Shown in pieces: positions 25,871-36,969 of a stretch of 64,000 nucleotides of DNA. The notes below the pieces were generated by a model, which was not told the origin of the DNA, ran no database searches, and was given only the letters and a program-made list of their open reading frames with translations. Numbering within the stretch: the first letter of the stretch is position 1; every line of letters starts with the position of its first letter. Position numbers and translations under genes: made by a program. This stretch comes from Sipunculus nudus (taxonomy: Eukaryota > Annelida > Sipuncula > Golfingiida > Sipunculidae). Location: assembly GCA_026874595.1 (NCBI GenBank), contig CM049312.1, positions 75,306,429 to 75,370,428 of the forward strand, in the 5' to 3' direction.

Positions 25871-26499
25871 GTCATGCTCTGGTTTCTTATCTTTGCTATA
25901 TAACCCTGTCACTGATAGCACTGCAATCTTTACACATGCAATTTGTACCCAATTCTACCTTGCCAATAGTCCTTCATTTGGGAAATACACATCAGCAGTT
26001 TCTCAAGAAAGATGAGATGAACCACACTGAGCGAATGACTGTCAATGGGGCCAGATGATTACGATACAAACTGATTACCACATCCACTAGTATCCACCGA
26101 CAGTAGACGTGAACCTGTGTAAGCACACTAACACCTGTATCAATCACACAGGTGTACAAGGAAAATTAGTCAATGGCTGCAAAAGCTAATACGATTAGGG
26201 CCAGAGGCTTACAAAGTCACCTGATATAAGGTTAAGTTGACTGCAATCATATACAGTAAAATCACACTGACTAAGGCAACCACCTGAGTGACAGCGCTTG
26301 AAAATAAGGCCTGTTTCACTGCCTGGAACAGGTATATTCTTGCATTTCATACAGCCTGGTGCCAATCCTGACCTGTCTGAATCACTCAATCAGGCAGCCT
26401 CTAGCTCAAAATCATGATGAATGCACTGACAGACCCTTCCTTACATATGGTAACCAGTGGTAACTCACTAACAACCTTCCAGTTCATGATATATATATA

Positions 26500-26683
26500 C
26501 AGTGAAACCTTTGTAATAAGACCACCTGTGGGACTGGCAAAAGTGGTCTTAATTCACAGGTGGTTGTATTAGACTAGTATTTATTGCTAGACTAGTAGGG
26601 TGAATGCTTTTGGTTCAGTAAAGGTTGTTCTAAATAGGCAGGTGGTCTTTTTGGACAAATGGTCTTTCTAACAGGATCCACTG
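26500..26683. mobile_element. Short TIR element, CAGTGAAACC type
   Basis: The left end is CAGTGAAACCTTTGTAATAA, followed by GACCACC. The right end is GGTCTTTCTAACAGGATCCACTG. The terminal CAGTG/CACTG are inverted, and both sides carry TATA-type flanks, consistent with a TA target. It contains several 'tggtctt'/'aagacca' words. Elements with similar GACCACC-rich ends are at 58673-58849 and (one end only) at about 42312. Confidence 0.65.
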
Positions 26684-26725
26684 TATATGTGCATGGACAG
26701 AGTGAACACCGACACATACACTCAC

Positions 26726-26822
26726 CAAGAAGACATCACTGATGATGTAATATTCATCGGATGTCACACTTTGCCTAGCTGATCTTGTGGCCCTGTTCAT
26801 TCTTGTCGATCTTCTTGGCTCC
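26726..26822 (-). CDS. Candidate internal exon, unrecognised
   Basis: On the - strand the acceptor TGCTCCCCAG is followed by 97 nt (one base plus 32 codons) and the donor TTG|GTGAGT. Only one frame is open. The peptide is basic and Ser/Arg-rich at first (EPRRSTRMNRATRSARQS) and ends SDEYYIISDVFL. I recognise no domain. It starts 43 bp from the TIR element at 26500-26683. Good splice sites alone occur by chance, so this is only a candidate. Confidence 0.3.
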
Positions 26823-27281
26823 CTGGGGAGCATACAACCCAAGCAACTATCACCAGTGTGATAATTTTATGATAATTCAAATCATTATATTTTACCAATT
26901 TTCATTAGATATTATAAGGTGATCACTCCTATGGAATGAAACAGGTATTTAGTAGACTTCTGTGCAGGATAACTTTCTAATTACAATTCAGTTTATTATT
27001 TAACTGCCAGCCCTTTGATAAGTGTTCACAGAGAATTCATTAATAAGCACTTTAATACCTTTGACTGGGTTTACTCTTAAAGTGACAGGCACAGATAAAA
27101 CTAATTAATTAACAGTTTAGACTGAGGTGTTCACAGGAGGGCAAGAAAGGTGTTGAATGTATTACATAATATGTCTTGTATTAATGCTGAAAGAAATTCC
27201 TTAACTGCAATTATTATTTTGGACAAATGTATAAATAGAGATACTGGTTACTGAACCAGACAGTGAAGGTCAGAGCTAAAG

Positions 27282-27372
27282 AGAGGAGAGTCGAAGAGTT
27301 AGATAGCTAAGAGAGAGAAAAGAGACAGGAATAAGAACAGGAGTTAATACAGAGAGAGAGAGACAGAGAACA
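27282..27372 (+). repeat. Purine-rich (GA) low-complexity tract
   Basis: About 90 bases are almost entirely purine ('agagaggagagtcgaagagt', 'gagagagaaaagagacagg', 'agagagagagacagagaac'). Simple sequence; it could form a triplex or serve as a splicing-enhancer-like RNA, but nothing shows a role. Confidence 0.7.
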
Positions 27373-27589
27373 GAATCAGTTAAGTGGAAAATAGGGCAAA
27401 CTATCAGAATATATATTTTGGACATTTGTTATTGTTAACTTTGATTGAATAAACTTGGAAGTAAATTACATCTGGATTTAAGAATTCTTCTATCTGAGAA
27501 ATCAGCAACCTGTGAACAAAAGCACGTAAACAACTGGACGGTGATACAACCATTCCAGGTGCTAGAAGGTTATTCATTCTACATTTGAC

Positions 27590-27750
27590 TGCCGCCCATG
27601 ACCAGTACTCATTCACTCCCGGGTCAAGAGAGCGCACCCTTGTGGTACACACATTGGCTAGGAGTCTTAGTGCAGATGGCTGTCAGAGTGGGACTCAAAC
27701 CAACAATCTTGCAGTTGAAAGTTTTGCACCCTAACCATTTCTCCACCAGA
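27590..27750 (-). mobile_element. tRNA-derived SINE
   Basis: Read on -, the head has an A box (TGGAGAAATGGTTAGGGTGC, 27726-27745) and a B box (GGTTTGAGTCCC, 27690-27701) at tRNA-like distance, preceded by TTCTGG. The tRNA-unrelated body runs left to roughly 27590. It is not a functional tRNA since the acceptor stem does not pair. Its A box differs from that of the 60272-60505 SINE, so it is probably another family. Confidence 0.7.
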
Positions 27751-27999
27751 ATTTATTTAAAAATTCAATATAAAGGATGAAAAATCTTTTATCCCAGTTG
27801 GAAAATTTTCAAACAATTAAGCGAGAATATCTGAACTTTTGCAAGTTACTTTTCCTGATTTCTCAGCCTGATTTCCTGAGACCTTATTTCTGTCATAGCC
27901 TAAGTTAAGCACTGTCAGTTCAACGTTGGCAAGTTCAAATCTTAGTCCTTCAAATCAAGTCTACATAATTTTATTGGACTTGAGTGTAGAATTGTGAAG

Positions 28000-29290
28000 T
28001 TATTTGTTAGAATTTATCTCAAACATTTATAAGAAGTTATCTCTAGCTGTACAGGTTAGATATATTTCCCCAAATTACTGGAACATACCTTCATAATACC
28101 ACACAGTCTTTAAAAATATATATAAAATAATTTATCAGATTCACATCCATGTTGATATTGATAATAATAGAGGTACTTGGGACAAATAAATGTTTAAACT
28201 GACTAATCCACTAAGATATGAGCAGAAGACTAACCCAGATAAAGTGTTATAGAAATACTGGAACCAACAATTATCTTTTAAGACCACAGACTTGGTCACA
28301 GCAGAGCTGGCAATCAGGTACAACACTAGGGCTGCCATCTTGTGGGCAAAATGTAAACTAAATTTCACATGATCACTACAGCTGTCATCTGGTGGGTAAA
28401 ATGTAAACTAACTTTCATATCATCAAACTGCCAATATGAAGTTAGCTGTCTTCCAGTTCAGCATTTGAAATGAAAGGTAAAAGAAGAAAATTGAGACCAG
28501 TCATTTATGTGTTCAGGTCATCTATGTTTTAGAACATCATATTTGTGTGCTCATGTACAAACTAGTGCAACTTTAATTGAAAGACCTTCACATGCATTTA
28601 GATCCAGTGGTTACTGGGTTCCGTTTATGAGTGGGCCTTTGGGCCATGCATGGCCAAAACTTTTTCTCAAAGGCCTACTGAACTGTCCCTTGATGGGCCC
28701 AAAAGACCCACCAAATCCTGGTTCTTGAACAAAAACTGTGTGCTACTCAATGGCAGGGCTGGTATGATTTAAATAATTTGATTTAAATCAGAATTTCCTT
28801 GTTTTGAGTATCCACTCATATAAGCAAAGTTGGAACATTTTAAGTTTTGTGGCCTTTAAAGCCCATTAATTTAATAAAATCATAAACTGAACCCTTGGTT
28901 TCCATGCTCTACCTTCAGAATGACCAGTATGCATATATAGTATTCACACTTGTATGGACAGTTATTACTGTTTGAGCTGTGAACCAGTTCATGTAAGATA
29001 TGGACCACTGACCATGACTTGCATGTCCTTGATCTTAGTCACTCAAAAGTGCAAATAAGTAGAAATACTCTAAGACTCATTCAGAATCATGTGTAGCCAC
29101 CTGTATCAGTGGTAACCAGGTAAAACTTGTATATACACCAGTCATATTGCAATATTCACATGAATATGTATTAATTTGTATATCTATATATACTGCCCAC
29201 TCAGTAAGACTACCTTATCATCAAGAAACATGAGTCATAAACAGAAAGTGATCTCTGCTAGTCTTCCAGTGGCAGTCTGTGTAAAGCTAA
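28000..29290. other. Non-coding stretch
   Basis: A local duplication (28325-28355 and 28380-28415, 'gctgccatcttgtgggcaaa' versus 'gctgtcatctggtgggtaaa') is the only structure I see. No supported exon. Confidence 0.4.
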
Positions 29291-30125
29291 CTGGAAACAA
29301 GTGACCCATAGGTCATGACGCTCAGCTGACTGGGAAGAGATTCGTAAAAGGAAATTTTATAATCTGAATGGTAGTATATACCCATTCAACTGAAGCATCA
29401 AACAGATTAACCAAGATTGTGTCTGTATTTATATATCTCAAAAATAGAGAAAAAATGCATAAACTTTAAAAAAATACAGGTGGCTCCACCAGTCTGCAGA
29501 AACTAATCAAAACACATGGTCAATATCCATGCAAAGAATCATGGTGATCTCTGCATAAGTTGTTTAGATACTTCAGCTTTTGTATCAAATTTTCCATTAT
29601 TCTGAGGGATACTTCTGAGTCCTATAGCTTGAAGGATATGGCTAACAGAGACCTAATTTCAGGTTTCCACAGACACTTTTCATGGGTCTCCTTGCATGAC
29701 AAGAATGAAGATTCTAGGTCCAGTTGTTACAATTTGTGCCACGTTAACAGATGACAGCATCCTTATAGGTCTCAAAAATAGAGAAAAAATTCGAAAAATT
29801 GAATAAAATATAGGTGGCACCACCAGTCTGCAGAAATTCATGAAACACTCCATAATCAATATCCATGCAAAGAATCATGGTGATCTCTGCATTAGTTGTT
29901 CAGATACTTCATCTTTTGTATCAAATTTTCCATTATTCTGAGGGATACTTCAGAGTCCTATTGGTTGAAGGATATGGGAAACAGAGACCTAATTTCAGGT
30001 TTCCACAGACACTTTTCATGGGCCTCCTTGCATTACAAGAATGATGAATCTAGGTCCAGTTGTTACGATTTGTACCCTGTTGACAGATGACAGCATCTTT
30101 TAAGGTCTCAAAAAATAAGAGAAAA

Positions 30126-32725
30126 CAAGGGACCTATGGGTCACGACGCTCAGCTGTTATATATGATAAAAAAATATGATTTAGAAATGAGGCACATGCT
30201 GGTTTTGTGTGGTAATAAATATTGCTGTATTATGAGTTGTTGTTGTTTAGCTTATGTATGATTTTGATAGTACCTTTGGAGACAGGGAAGAGGATTGATT
30301 TCATTTATTTTATTAACAAATGGAGTACTATTGTCACACAGATTTTGACTTGGCCATAAAACTTATAAGCAGAACATATAATATAAGAGTTTAACTATTT
30401 ATTAAAAAAAATTACAAATATTGTCCCAAATATAATTTTTATTAAAAATAATAAGAGAATCATATGATTTTTTAAAATGAAATATAACTGATATGATTAT
30501 TAAGAAAATATTGAAGAATAAATTCATGAATACATTTTGAAAGTATTTGCACGAGTATTCATATACTTTCATTTTTACCTGAATTCCCATTCTTTATGCA
30601 AGAAATTTTATAATGGAGTACATAATCATATTCGTATTTAAATACAATTACAAAGTATTCGCACCATGTCTGGTATTTATTCAGTTTTCACCAAACAATG
30701 ATGTTGAGAATCCAGAATATACAAAATTCACACATTTAAATAATAATCATAAGTACCTGGTTTTATGGCTTTTATTTATATTAAAAAATAACTGTAAAAA
30801 AATTCATTTTAGGCTAATTTCACATCAATGTACACACTAGACACAGTAGGAATCTAGATTAATATTATCAACTGCATCTTTGTCTATCATTAATTTCCTT
30901 CATATGATCCCTAATGATTAGTAATGAATAATATGATTTACTTCTTTATCATTAAAATTGAACTGAAAAATGCCATAGGAGACTGCATGGTGTTATTTGG
31001 AATATGTGACATTCTACCCATCGATACAAGATTCTTATATCATCAGTAACAGCAAGTTAATTTCCTGTTATTATAAACTAACAAATTCCTTTTCTATTTT
31101 TCTTTAATTTGTTATTAAAATCCAATAAAAATTAATAAATTTATTGTTTATTGTTATGTTGTTGGTTAAAACTACTAGATGAGTTGGGTTGGACACCTGG
31201 ATCAACTGTGTCTGGCCATAAGCTGCCTGGATTCCGTGTATGCCTCGCCTCAAGCATGCATAATACAGGTGACTCAAGAGGGGCTGGAGAGAGCCAAAGT
31301 CTGACAGGGTCTCATAAAAAACATTAATAAAAGCTACAATTTTTGGCCAATTTCTTTCAGCTTTCTAAACTAAAAAGCTGAAAGCCTTATGTGTGCATGA
31401 TATGAAAATTATATCAACAGTGCTCACGGGAAACAAACGTGCCATGGTCACAGTTGGGAAAAATTTAAGATACTAATTTTATATTTATACTAATAACTTA
31501 TAAAATTTGAAAAATTCAGAACTAATTTTGGGTATTCAATTGAATCTTGATTAAATAATGTTACATCCCTGACAAAAAAATCTCTAGCTTCAGCAATGCC
31601 CTTGTTAAGGGAGTAAATATATTTCTTGATTTTTTACAAAGTGCATTCTGTTTGGGCCCATAACTTAAAACAATTACGCAATACTGACATCATTCTGGCA
31701 TGTACATAGAGAATGAAAAATATGTATATTATTTATGATTAAAGTCAGATCAGTGGTTTTGATATTAAGCAGTCTTGAAGTGTAACAATGGGTTTTTAAT
31801 AGAAAAATGAAGTTTTTCATTAATATCTCGAAGGTATTAAGTCCTAGTGACCAAATTCTTGGCATGGTAGGGGATTTTGGAGACATCTAACTGTATGCCG
31901 AATTTAAGAAACTTAGAGCTGAAGCTGGGGAGCTGAGCTCTTTCAAACTGCATAACACTAGCTTGATGTAAACAATATGCTACATTGTGCTTGAAAACTT
32001 GAATAAAATCTACAGTTTTTCATCAACTGGTTTCAAATTTTTGGTGTTAACAGTTGAAATGCTAACAAAAACATGCTGGGAAAATTAAATCCACAGTACT
32101 TACAGGAAAAATCGTGCCATGGTCAAAATTGGGCAAAATTTAAGGTACCAATTTTTTATTTTATTAATATTTTAAAAAATTTAAAAGATTTTCATCTAAT
32201 TTTGGGTATACAATTTAATTTTGATTAATTAAAGTTATATTACTGGAAAAAAGGTCCATTGCTTTAACATTTTTTGTGTTAAGTGATCAAATATCTTTCC
32301 TGATTTTTTACAAAATGCATTATGTTTGGGCCCATAACTTTTTTAAATTAAATAATACAGGCATAATTTCTGGCATGTACATAGGAACTGTATAGATGAA
32401 TATTTATGGTAAATATGAGGAAAAACAGATGAGTGGTTTTGATATAAGGCAGTCCTGAAGTGTGAAAATAGGTTTTTAATAAAAAATTGAGGTTTTTCCT
32501 TAATTTCTCAAAGGAACGAAGTTGCAAAGACCCAGTTTTAGGCTTGGTAGGAGATCTTGGGGACATCTAACATTATGCCGAATTTTGGATTCCTAGGTCT
32601 TACGGTTTCAAAACGTGCCACATCTACGGATGGACGGACGGACGGACGGATGGACAGACAGACGGACGGACGACGGACAATGGACCACGACTATAGCTCA
32701 GATGACTTATAGTCAGCTGAGCTAA
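30126..32725 (+). mobile_element. Repeat family A element (inner, nested insertion)
   Basis: It starts CAAGGGACCTATGGGTCACG and ends GACTATAGCTCAGATGACTT, then ATAGTCAGCTGAGCTAA. The flanks 'agagaaaa' (left) and 'aaaattcg' (right) rejoin to the sequence of the uninterrupted host units ('agagaaaaaattcg' near 29778), which shows insertion with at most a few duplicated A's. The 5' third matches window positions 1-900. The rest matches 42483-44331, with landmarks 'gagttgggttggacacctgg', 'gtgccatggtca', 'tttgggcccataactt', 'ggcatggtaggggattttgg' and GACGGACGG. It has no long ORF. Confidence 0.85.
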
Positions 32726-32883
32726 AAATTCGTAAAATTTTGAAAAAAAATAGAGGTGGCGCCACCAGTCTGCAGGAACTGATGGAACACCTCTTGATCA
32801 ATATGTATGCCAAAAATCATGACCATCAGTGTTGTAGTTATTGAGATGTTGAAGTTTTTTTTATCAAATTTTCCATTCTTCTT

Positions 32884-32899
32884 GGGGGGGGGGGGGGGG
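32884..32899. repeat. G16 homopolymer in family A unit 3
   Basis: An uninterrupted run of 16 G in a unit whose paralogues (units 1-2) read TCTGAGGGATACTT at this point. Unit 4 has G15 at 33231-33245. The run therefore looks like local expansion at a fixed position of the repeat. Confidence 0.95.
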
Positions 32900-34076
32900 T
32901 AATTGGGAGCCCCACAGCTGTAAGGAATATGGAGAACAGAGACCTTATTTCTGGTTTCCATGGAGACTTTTCTTAGGTCTCTCACTGTGTCAAGAATGAA
33001 GATTCTCGGTCCAGTCTCAACGATTTGTGCCCTGTAAACAGATGTTCACATTTTTACAGGTCTCAAAAATAAAAAAAAAAATTCGTAAAAAAAGAAAAAT
33101 ACAGATGGCGCCACCAGTCTGTAGGAACTGATGGAACATCTCATGATCAATATGTATGCCAAAAATCATGACCCTCAGTGATGTAGTTAATGAGATATTG
33201 AAGTTTTTGTATGAAATTTTTTACTATTCTGGGGGGGGGGGGGGGTACTTTGGGGCCCAATAGCTCAAAGGATATGGGTAACAGAGACCTCATTTCTGGT
33301 TTCCAAGGAGTTTTTTCGTGGACCTCTCAGAATATCAAGTTACAAGTTTCTAGGTCCAGCGGTTACAATTTGTGCCAGGTCAACGGACGGACGGCAAAAC
33401 AGACGGACAGACGGACAACAGACAAAGGATGATCACTATAGCTCAGATGACTTACAGTCAGCTGAGCTAATAAAACTGCTAACATCAAATTCTGGGTTGT
33501 TGTTACTCAGTGCATGAGATGTCTGCCAGCTACAAACTACACCCACATAACAATACACATGCCCTATTATAGGTAAGATCATGTGCATCTGAATAAAGGT
33601 TTTGCAATATCAAGTCACTTATCAAATATTACAGTCAAAATAAAAAAAAGAATCACCAAAAAAGTGAGGAAAGTCAGGACAGCCATAAATATGCACCTGC
33701 AATTATCATTATTAATTGAAAGTGGGTCTGAGTCACTAATATATGAGACATTGTACCTCGCAAAATAGTTTACAGTTGTACAGAGGGCAAGACATACGTA
33801 GCTTACAAGTGCTACAATAACAAGTCCAATGAAGGTGGGGATAACAGAGATCCCACTGACTCCTATATTTCAGATATTGTCCTATAAAAAAGGCTCTCCT
33901 AAAATTTTCTATATTTTACATTATTTAGGTTGTAAACTGTGATATTTTCCTTTATTTTTCACCATTAAGGCTGTAATCTCTTATATTTTCCTATATTTAT
34001 GCAGTGCATAACCATGTTTCTAATACACCTTATTTCTGAATAATTAATGTTATTTATAGACCAATTTTTCTAATTA

Positions 34077-34375
34077 GGCCAAAAAAAAAGGTATGGTTCT
34101 CAGACACTTTTTCAGATATCAATGCGGGCAGGCAATATTTTATTTTTGACCTTTTTTATGTTTTGATAAAAATGTTATATGATCAGGAAAAGCATGAAAA
34201 TAACAGAATTTTATGGCTAAACAGGTTAAAGCTCTACATAAAAAAAGGGAAATCTTATCAAAATTGTATTATTTTATCTTCTTGAAAGATGAAAATCAAA
34301 TTAAATTTTTTTTATGTGGGGAGTTAAATTGAGACAGGCGGTGCCTGAGAACCATAACTTTTATTTTTTTTGGCC
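34077..34375. mobile_element. MITE, GGCCAAAA family, copy 3 (internally deleted)
   Basis: It starts GGCCAAAAAAAAAGG then TATGGTTCTCAGACAC and ends GGTGCCTGAGAACCATAACT, followed by TTTATTTTTTTTGGCC. At 299 bp it is about 40 bp shorter than the other copies, missing part of the interior after 'cttgaaag'. TA precedes it; TC follows. Confidence 0.85.
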
Positions 34376-34379
34376 TCAT

Positions 34380-35734
34380 TATTAAAAATAGTCAGCTCTT
34401 TTGTAGAAGTGAGCTTGTAAGTGTATTAGTCATATTAGTACAGCCATCTAAACCAGTTAAACAGACCTTCAGGTGCTACCTTTTAGAATAGATGGCCGTG
34501 CTAAATTACTCTGGAAATATGTGTCCAGTGTAAATTCCCTTATATTTTCTATGTTTTAGGCTGAAATTCATATGAACTTATGTATTTTATAAATATAATT
34601 CCTATATATCCTCAGGAGCCTGGAGGGAGCCATTGGAAAATGAACTTTATCATTTTCTAAGCACAATCTTGGGCATGGTGGCATACTGTACCAAACATAT
34701 TAATACCAAAAGCATGTTAACAAGGAGCTGATGTATATACTGAACTTTGAACCCATGGCTCTGACAGTGAAACATAAAACTGTCCCAGAAATTGACAGCT
34801 GATCAGCTGGTGTTGGATCAGCTGTGTGTGGTCACATGATATCACTGTCACATGCTGTGTCTCGTATCCGATGACAGAAAACAGCTGATAATGTGCTGGC
34901 AATGCTGTAAAATATTCTAAATCAAAACCTGCAATCTGCCTTGATTTACAAAATTGTGTTGTATCATTCTAAAATGTTGTTCAGTTATCAACTGTTGTTA
35001 CCACTATAAACTCTACAAAAATGAATTTATGTGATGCAATAATCTAGATAATGCCTTAAGACCTGCATATATGAACTGTTAACCTAAATAAAACATATCT
35101 ATAAGACTGCTACAAAATTATTTATTTTTCTTAATTTACGTAATTTACACATTTGTATTTGACATGTGCATTGATATATTGAGTCTATAGTAGGAACGTA
35201 GCTACACATCCAAACATACACATCAAGCATGTGCTGTTTACTGCTAAAGACTGTCAGCTATGTTCCTCACCACTGGAAAATGATTAATTATGGGAACACT
35301 ATGTTTTATGGATTCTATTTGAGGCTAAACAGTAACTGCATCACTGATATCATAACTCTCTTATTTGGTGACATTATGATTATGTGTGCCACACTGGAAG
35401 CATATAATATTTAGAAATGGAGTCAAACCAACCTAAATACAGATTTTAAACAAAAATTTCAAATAAGATGCATAATGGTGGACTAGAAGTAGTTTCTTAA
35501 CAAAAATATGTCAGTGTAGTATGAGAATTAGGTGTGTGTTGTTGCATGACTACAAATATCCCCGCCGGTATTCCCTAATCAAGCTTTCAAGTGTTGTACA
35601 GTGTAATGCTTTAGTAACAAGAGTTCACCTGGTGAGCTGCTGAACAAGTTCTGTTCATCACTGTTTGTGTAAAGCTGCTGACAGTCAAAACCAACCAACC
35701 AAGACAAAAATATAATAAATTGAAAATGTAAACT
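34380..35734. other. Non-coding stretch
   Basis: No supported exon or repeat. Short ORFs at 34717-34902 (-) and 35229-35414 (+) have no domain. Confidence 0.4.
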
Positions 35735-35778
35735 TTATTTATTTAACATGGATTGTACGACTGTACTACAACTAGTTA
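35735..35778 (-). mobile_element. SINE 3' tail, separated from its head by a family C insertion
   Basis: The sequence 'tttaacatggattgtacga' ... 'acaactagtta' matches the left (3') end of the SINEs at 60272 ('tttacatggattgtacaact') and 50019. The rest of the same SINE resumes at 36780. See the family C entry. Confidence 0.75.
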
Positions 35779-36779
35779 AAACTAGAATGGCTTTGTTTTT
35801 GCGCTGCAAAACCATGTCTCCCCTTGATGGGCCTTCCCAAAACATTAGGGGTAAAATATGCACTCTCACATAAATATCTCACATCAATGAATCTAGATTT
35901 CAGCAGATTTGACCTGAAAGGTCACGGTCAAGGGCACCTCTTTTTGAAGATTTTGGCAGAAAGAATTGGTGTATCAAATTTGAAGAAAAATCTTCAGTAC
36001 TTCAAAAGTTATGGATGTCACAAAAATCCTAGAATTGCATAAATTTGACCTTGAAGATAAAGATCAAGGTCACCAGTATCAAAATATTCCCAGAACTCAG
36101 ATTTATAAAACAAATTGTGTGATGAATGTGAGGGAAAAATCAATAATACTTAATAAGTGATTGTGTTAACAAGACAATAACTATAATTTGGCTGATTTTA
36201 CATTGAAGATCCTGGTCAAGTTCACTGCTTTTTAAACTCTCCCAAGAACTTGGTAGGAACAATTTGTGAAGCCCTTACATGTTATGGGGTTCACAAAAAT
36301 TTTACATTTTGGCAGATTTGAACTTAGGATGATGGTCAAGGTCACCTGGTTTGGAACTTGTCCGAGATTTTGGTAGGAACAATGAATGTTTCAAATATTG
36401 GAGGAAAATATGCAGCCGCCCTTCATAAGTAATCGCATTCACAAGACAATAACTATAATTTGGCTGATTTGACCTTGAAGATCCTGGTTTTTTAACTCAG
36501 CGAAGAACTTGGTAGGAACAATTTGTGTAACAAACTTGAGGACAAAATGTGAAATACTTAAAAAATTATAGGGTTAACAAAAATTTTACATTTCAACAGA
36601 TTTGACCTAGATTTCAAACTTTTTTGAGATGCTGGTGGGAACAATGAATGTTTCAAATTTTGCAGGAAAATATGCAGCCCTTAAAACATTCACAAGATAT
36701 CCTACAGACGACGACTGATGATGACAGACGATGGCACTGAAAAAGTCTCCGCTGGAGGGGAAATGGGGGGGGAGACATA
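35779..36779 (+). mobile_element. Repeat family C element, inserted in a SINE
   Basis: It starts AAACTAGAATGGCTTTGTTT, continues 'ttgcgctgcaaaaccatgtc', and ends with a G8 run and GGAGACAT. The interior holds diverged tandem units built on 'gatttgaccttgaagatc' and 'aaggtcacc' with 'ttggtaggaacaat', about 120-150 bp each. A second copy starts at about 39105. Removing it joins '...actagtta' to 'taataactaatacgaggcac', the sequence found uninterrupted at 60297-60318. It has no ORF of note. A TA-targeting element is possible. Confidence 0.75.
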
Positions 36780-36965
36780 ATAACTAATACGAGGCACTCT
36801 CCATGGAATCGATGGTGTCATTCTGTATAGTCTTTTAAAGTGGTGGAAACCAGAGAGAAACACAGATTTGGACCCGCCACTACAGTCCACTTTTATAGCC
36901 ACGCCGTAATTGAACCCCAGCAGCCAGTGGAGAAAGTCACATGTTTTACCCCTCCACAGTCTGGA
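36780..36965 (-). mobile_element. tRNA-derived SINE head and body (right part of split SINE)
   Basis: It starts with 'taactaatacgaggcactct', shared with the SINE at 60272-60505. On the - strand it has a decayed B box (reverse of 'attgaacccc', 36910-36919) and, further right, an A-box remnant ('acccctccacagtctgga'). With 35735-35778 it makes one full-length SINE of about 230 bp. Confidence 0.7.
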
Positions 36966-36969
36966 CTAA

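Larger units (their letters stand above)
29298..33470 (+). mobile_element. Repeat family A element (outer), interrupted by a nested copy
   Basis: It starts CAAGTGACCCATAGGTCATG with GCTCAGCTGA at 29320-29329, and ends with GACGG repeats then CAGCTGAGCTAA at 33459-33470. GCTCAGCTGA and TCAGCTGAGC are inverse, giving short terminal inverted repeats. Inside are four diverged ~335-bp tandem units, each with 'ccaccagtctgcag', 'aaaatcatg', 'tcaaattttccattattctg' and 'ggtccagttgttac': units 1-2 at about 29430-30105 and units 3-4 at about 32731-33420. Between them sits a second family A element (30126-32725). No transposase or RT was seen. The class is unknown; a non-autonomous DNA element is the simplest reading. 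Confidence 0.75.

Noticed and set aside
25486-26058. 190-codon hydrophobic ORF as a membrane protein
   Set aside because: It follows from the pyrimidine-rich degenerate repeat; an overlapping frame is equally open and no topology or family is visible.
26270-26300. 'gacagcgctt' on - reading His-Ala-Val as the start of GDPD exon 3
   Set aside because: The first residues fit but the following codons do not match the conserved Ile-Gly-Thr-Asp...Glu-Leu-Asp block.
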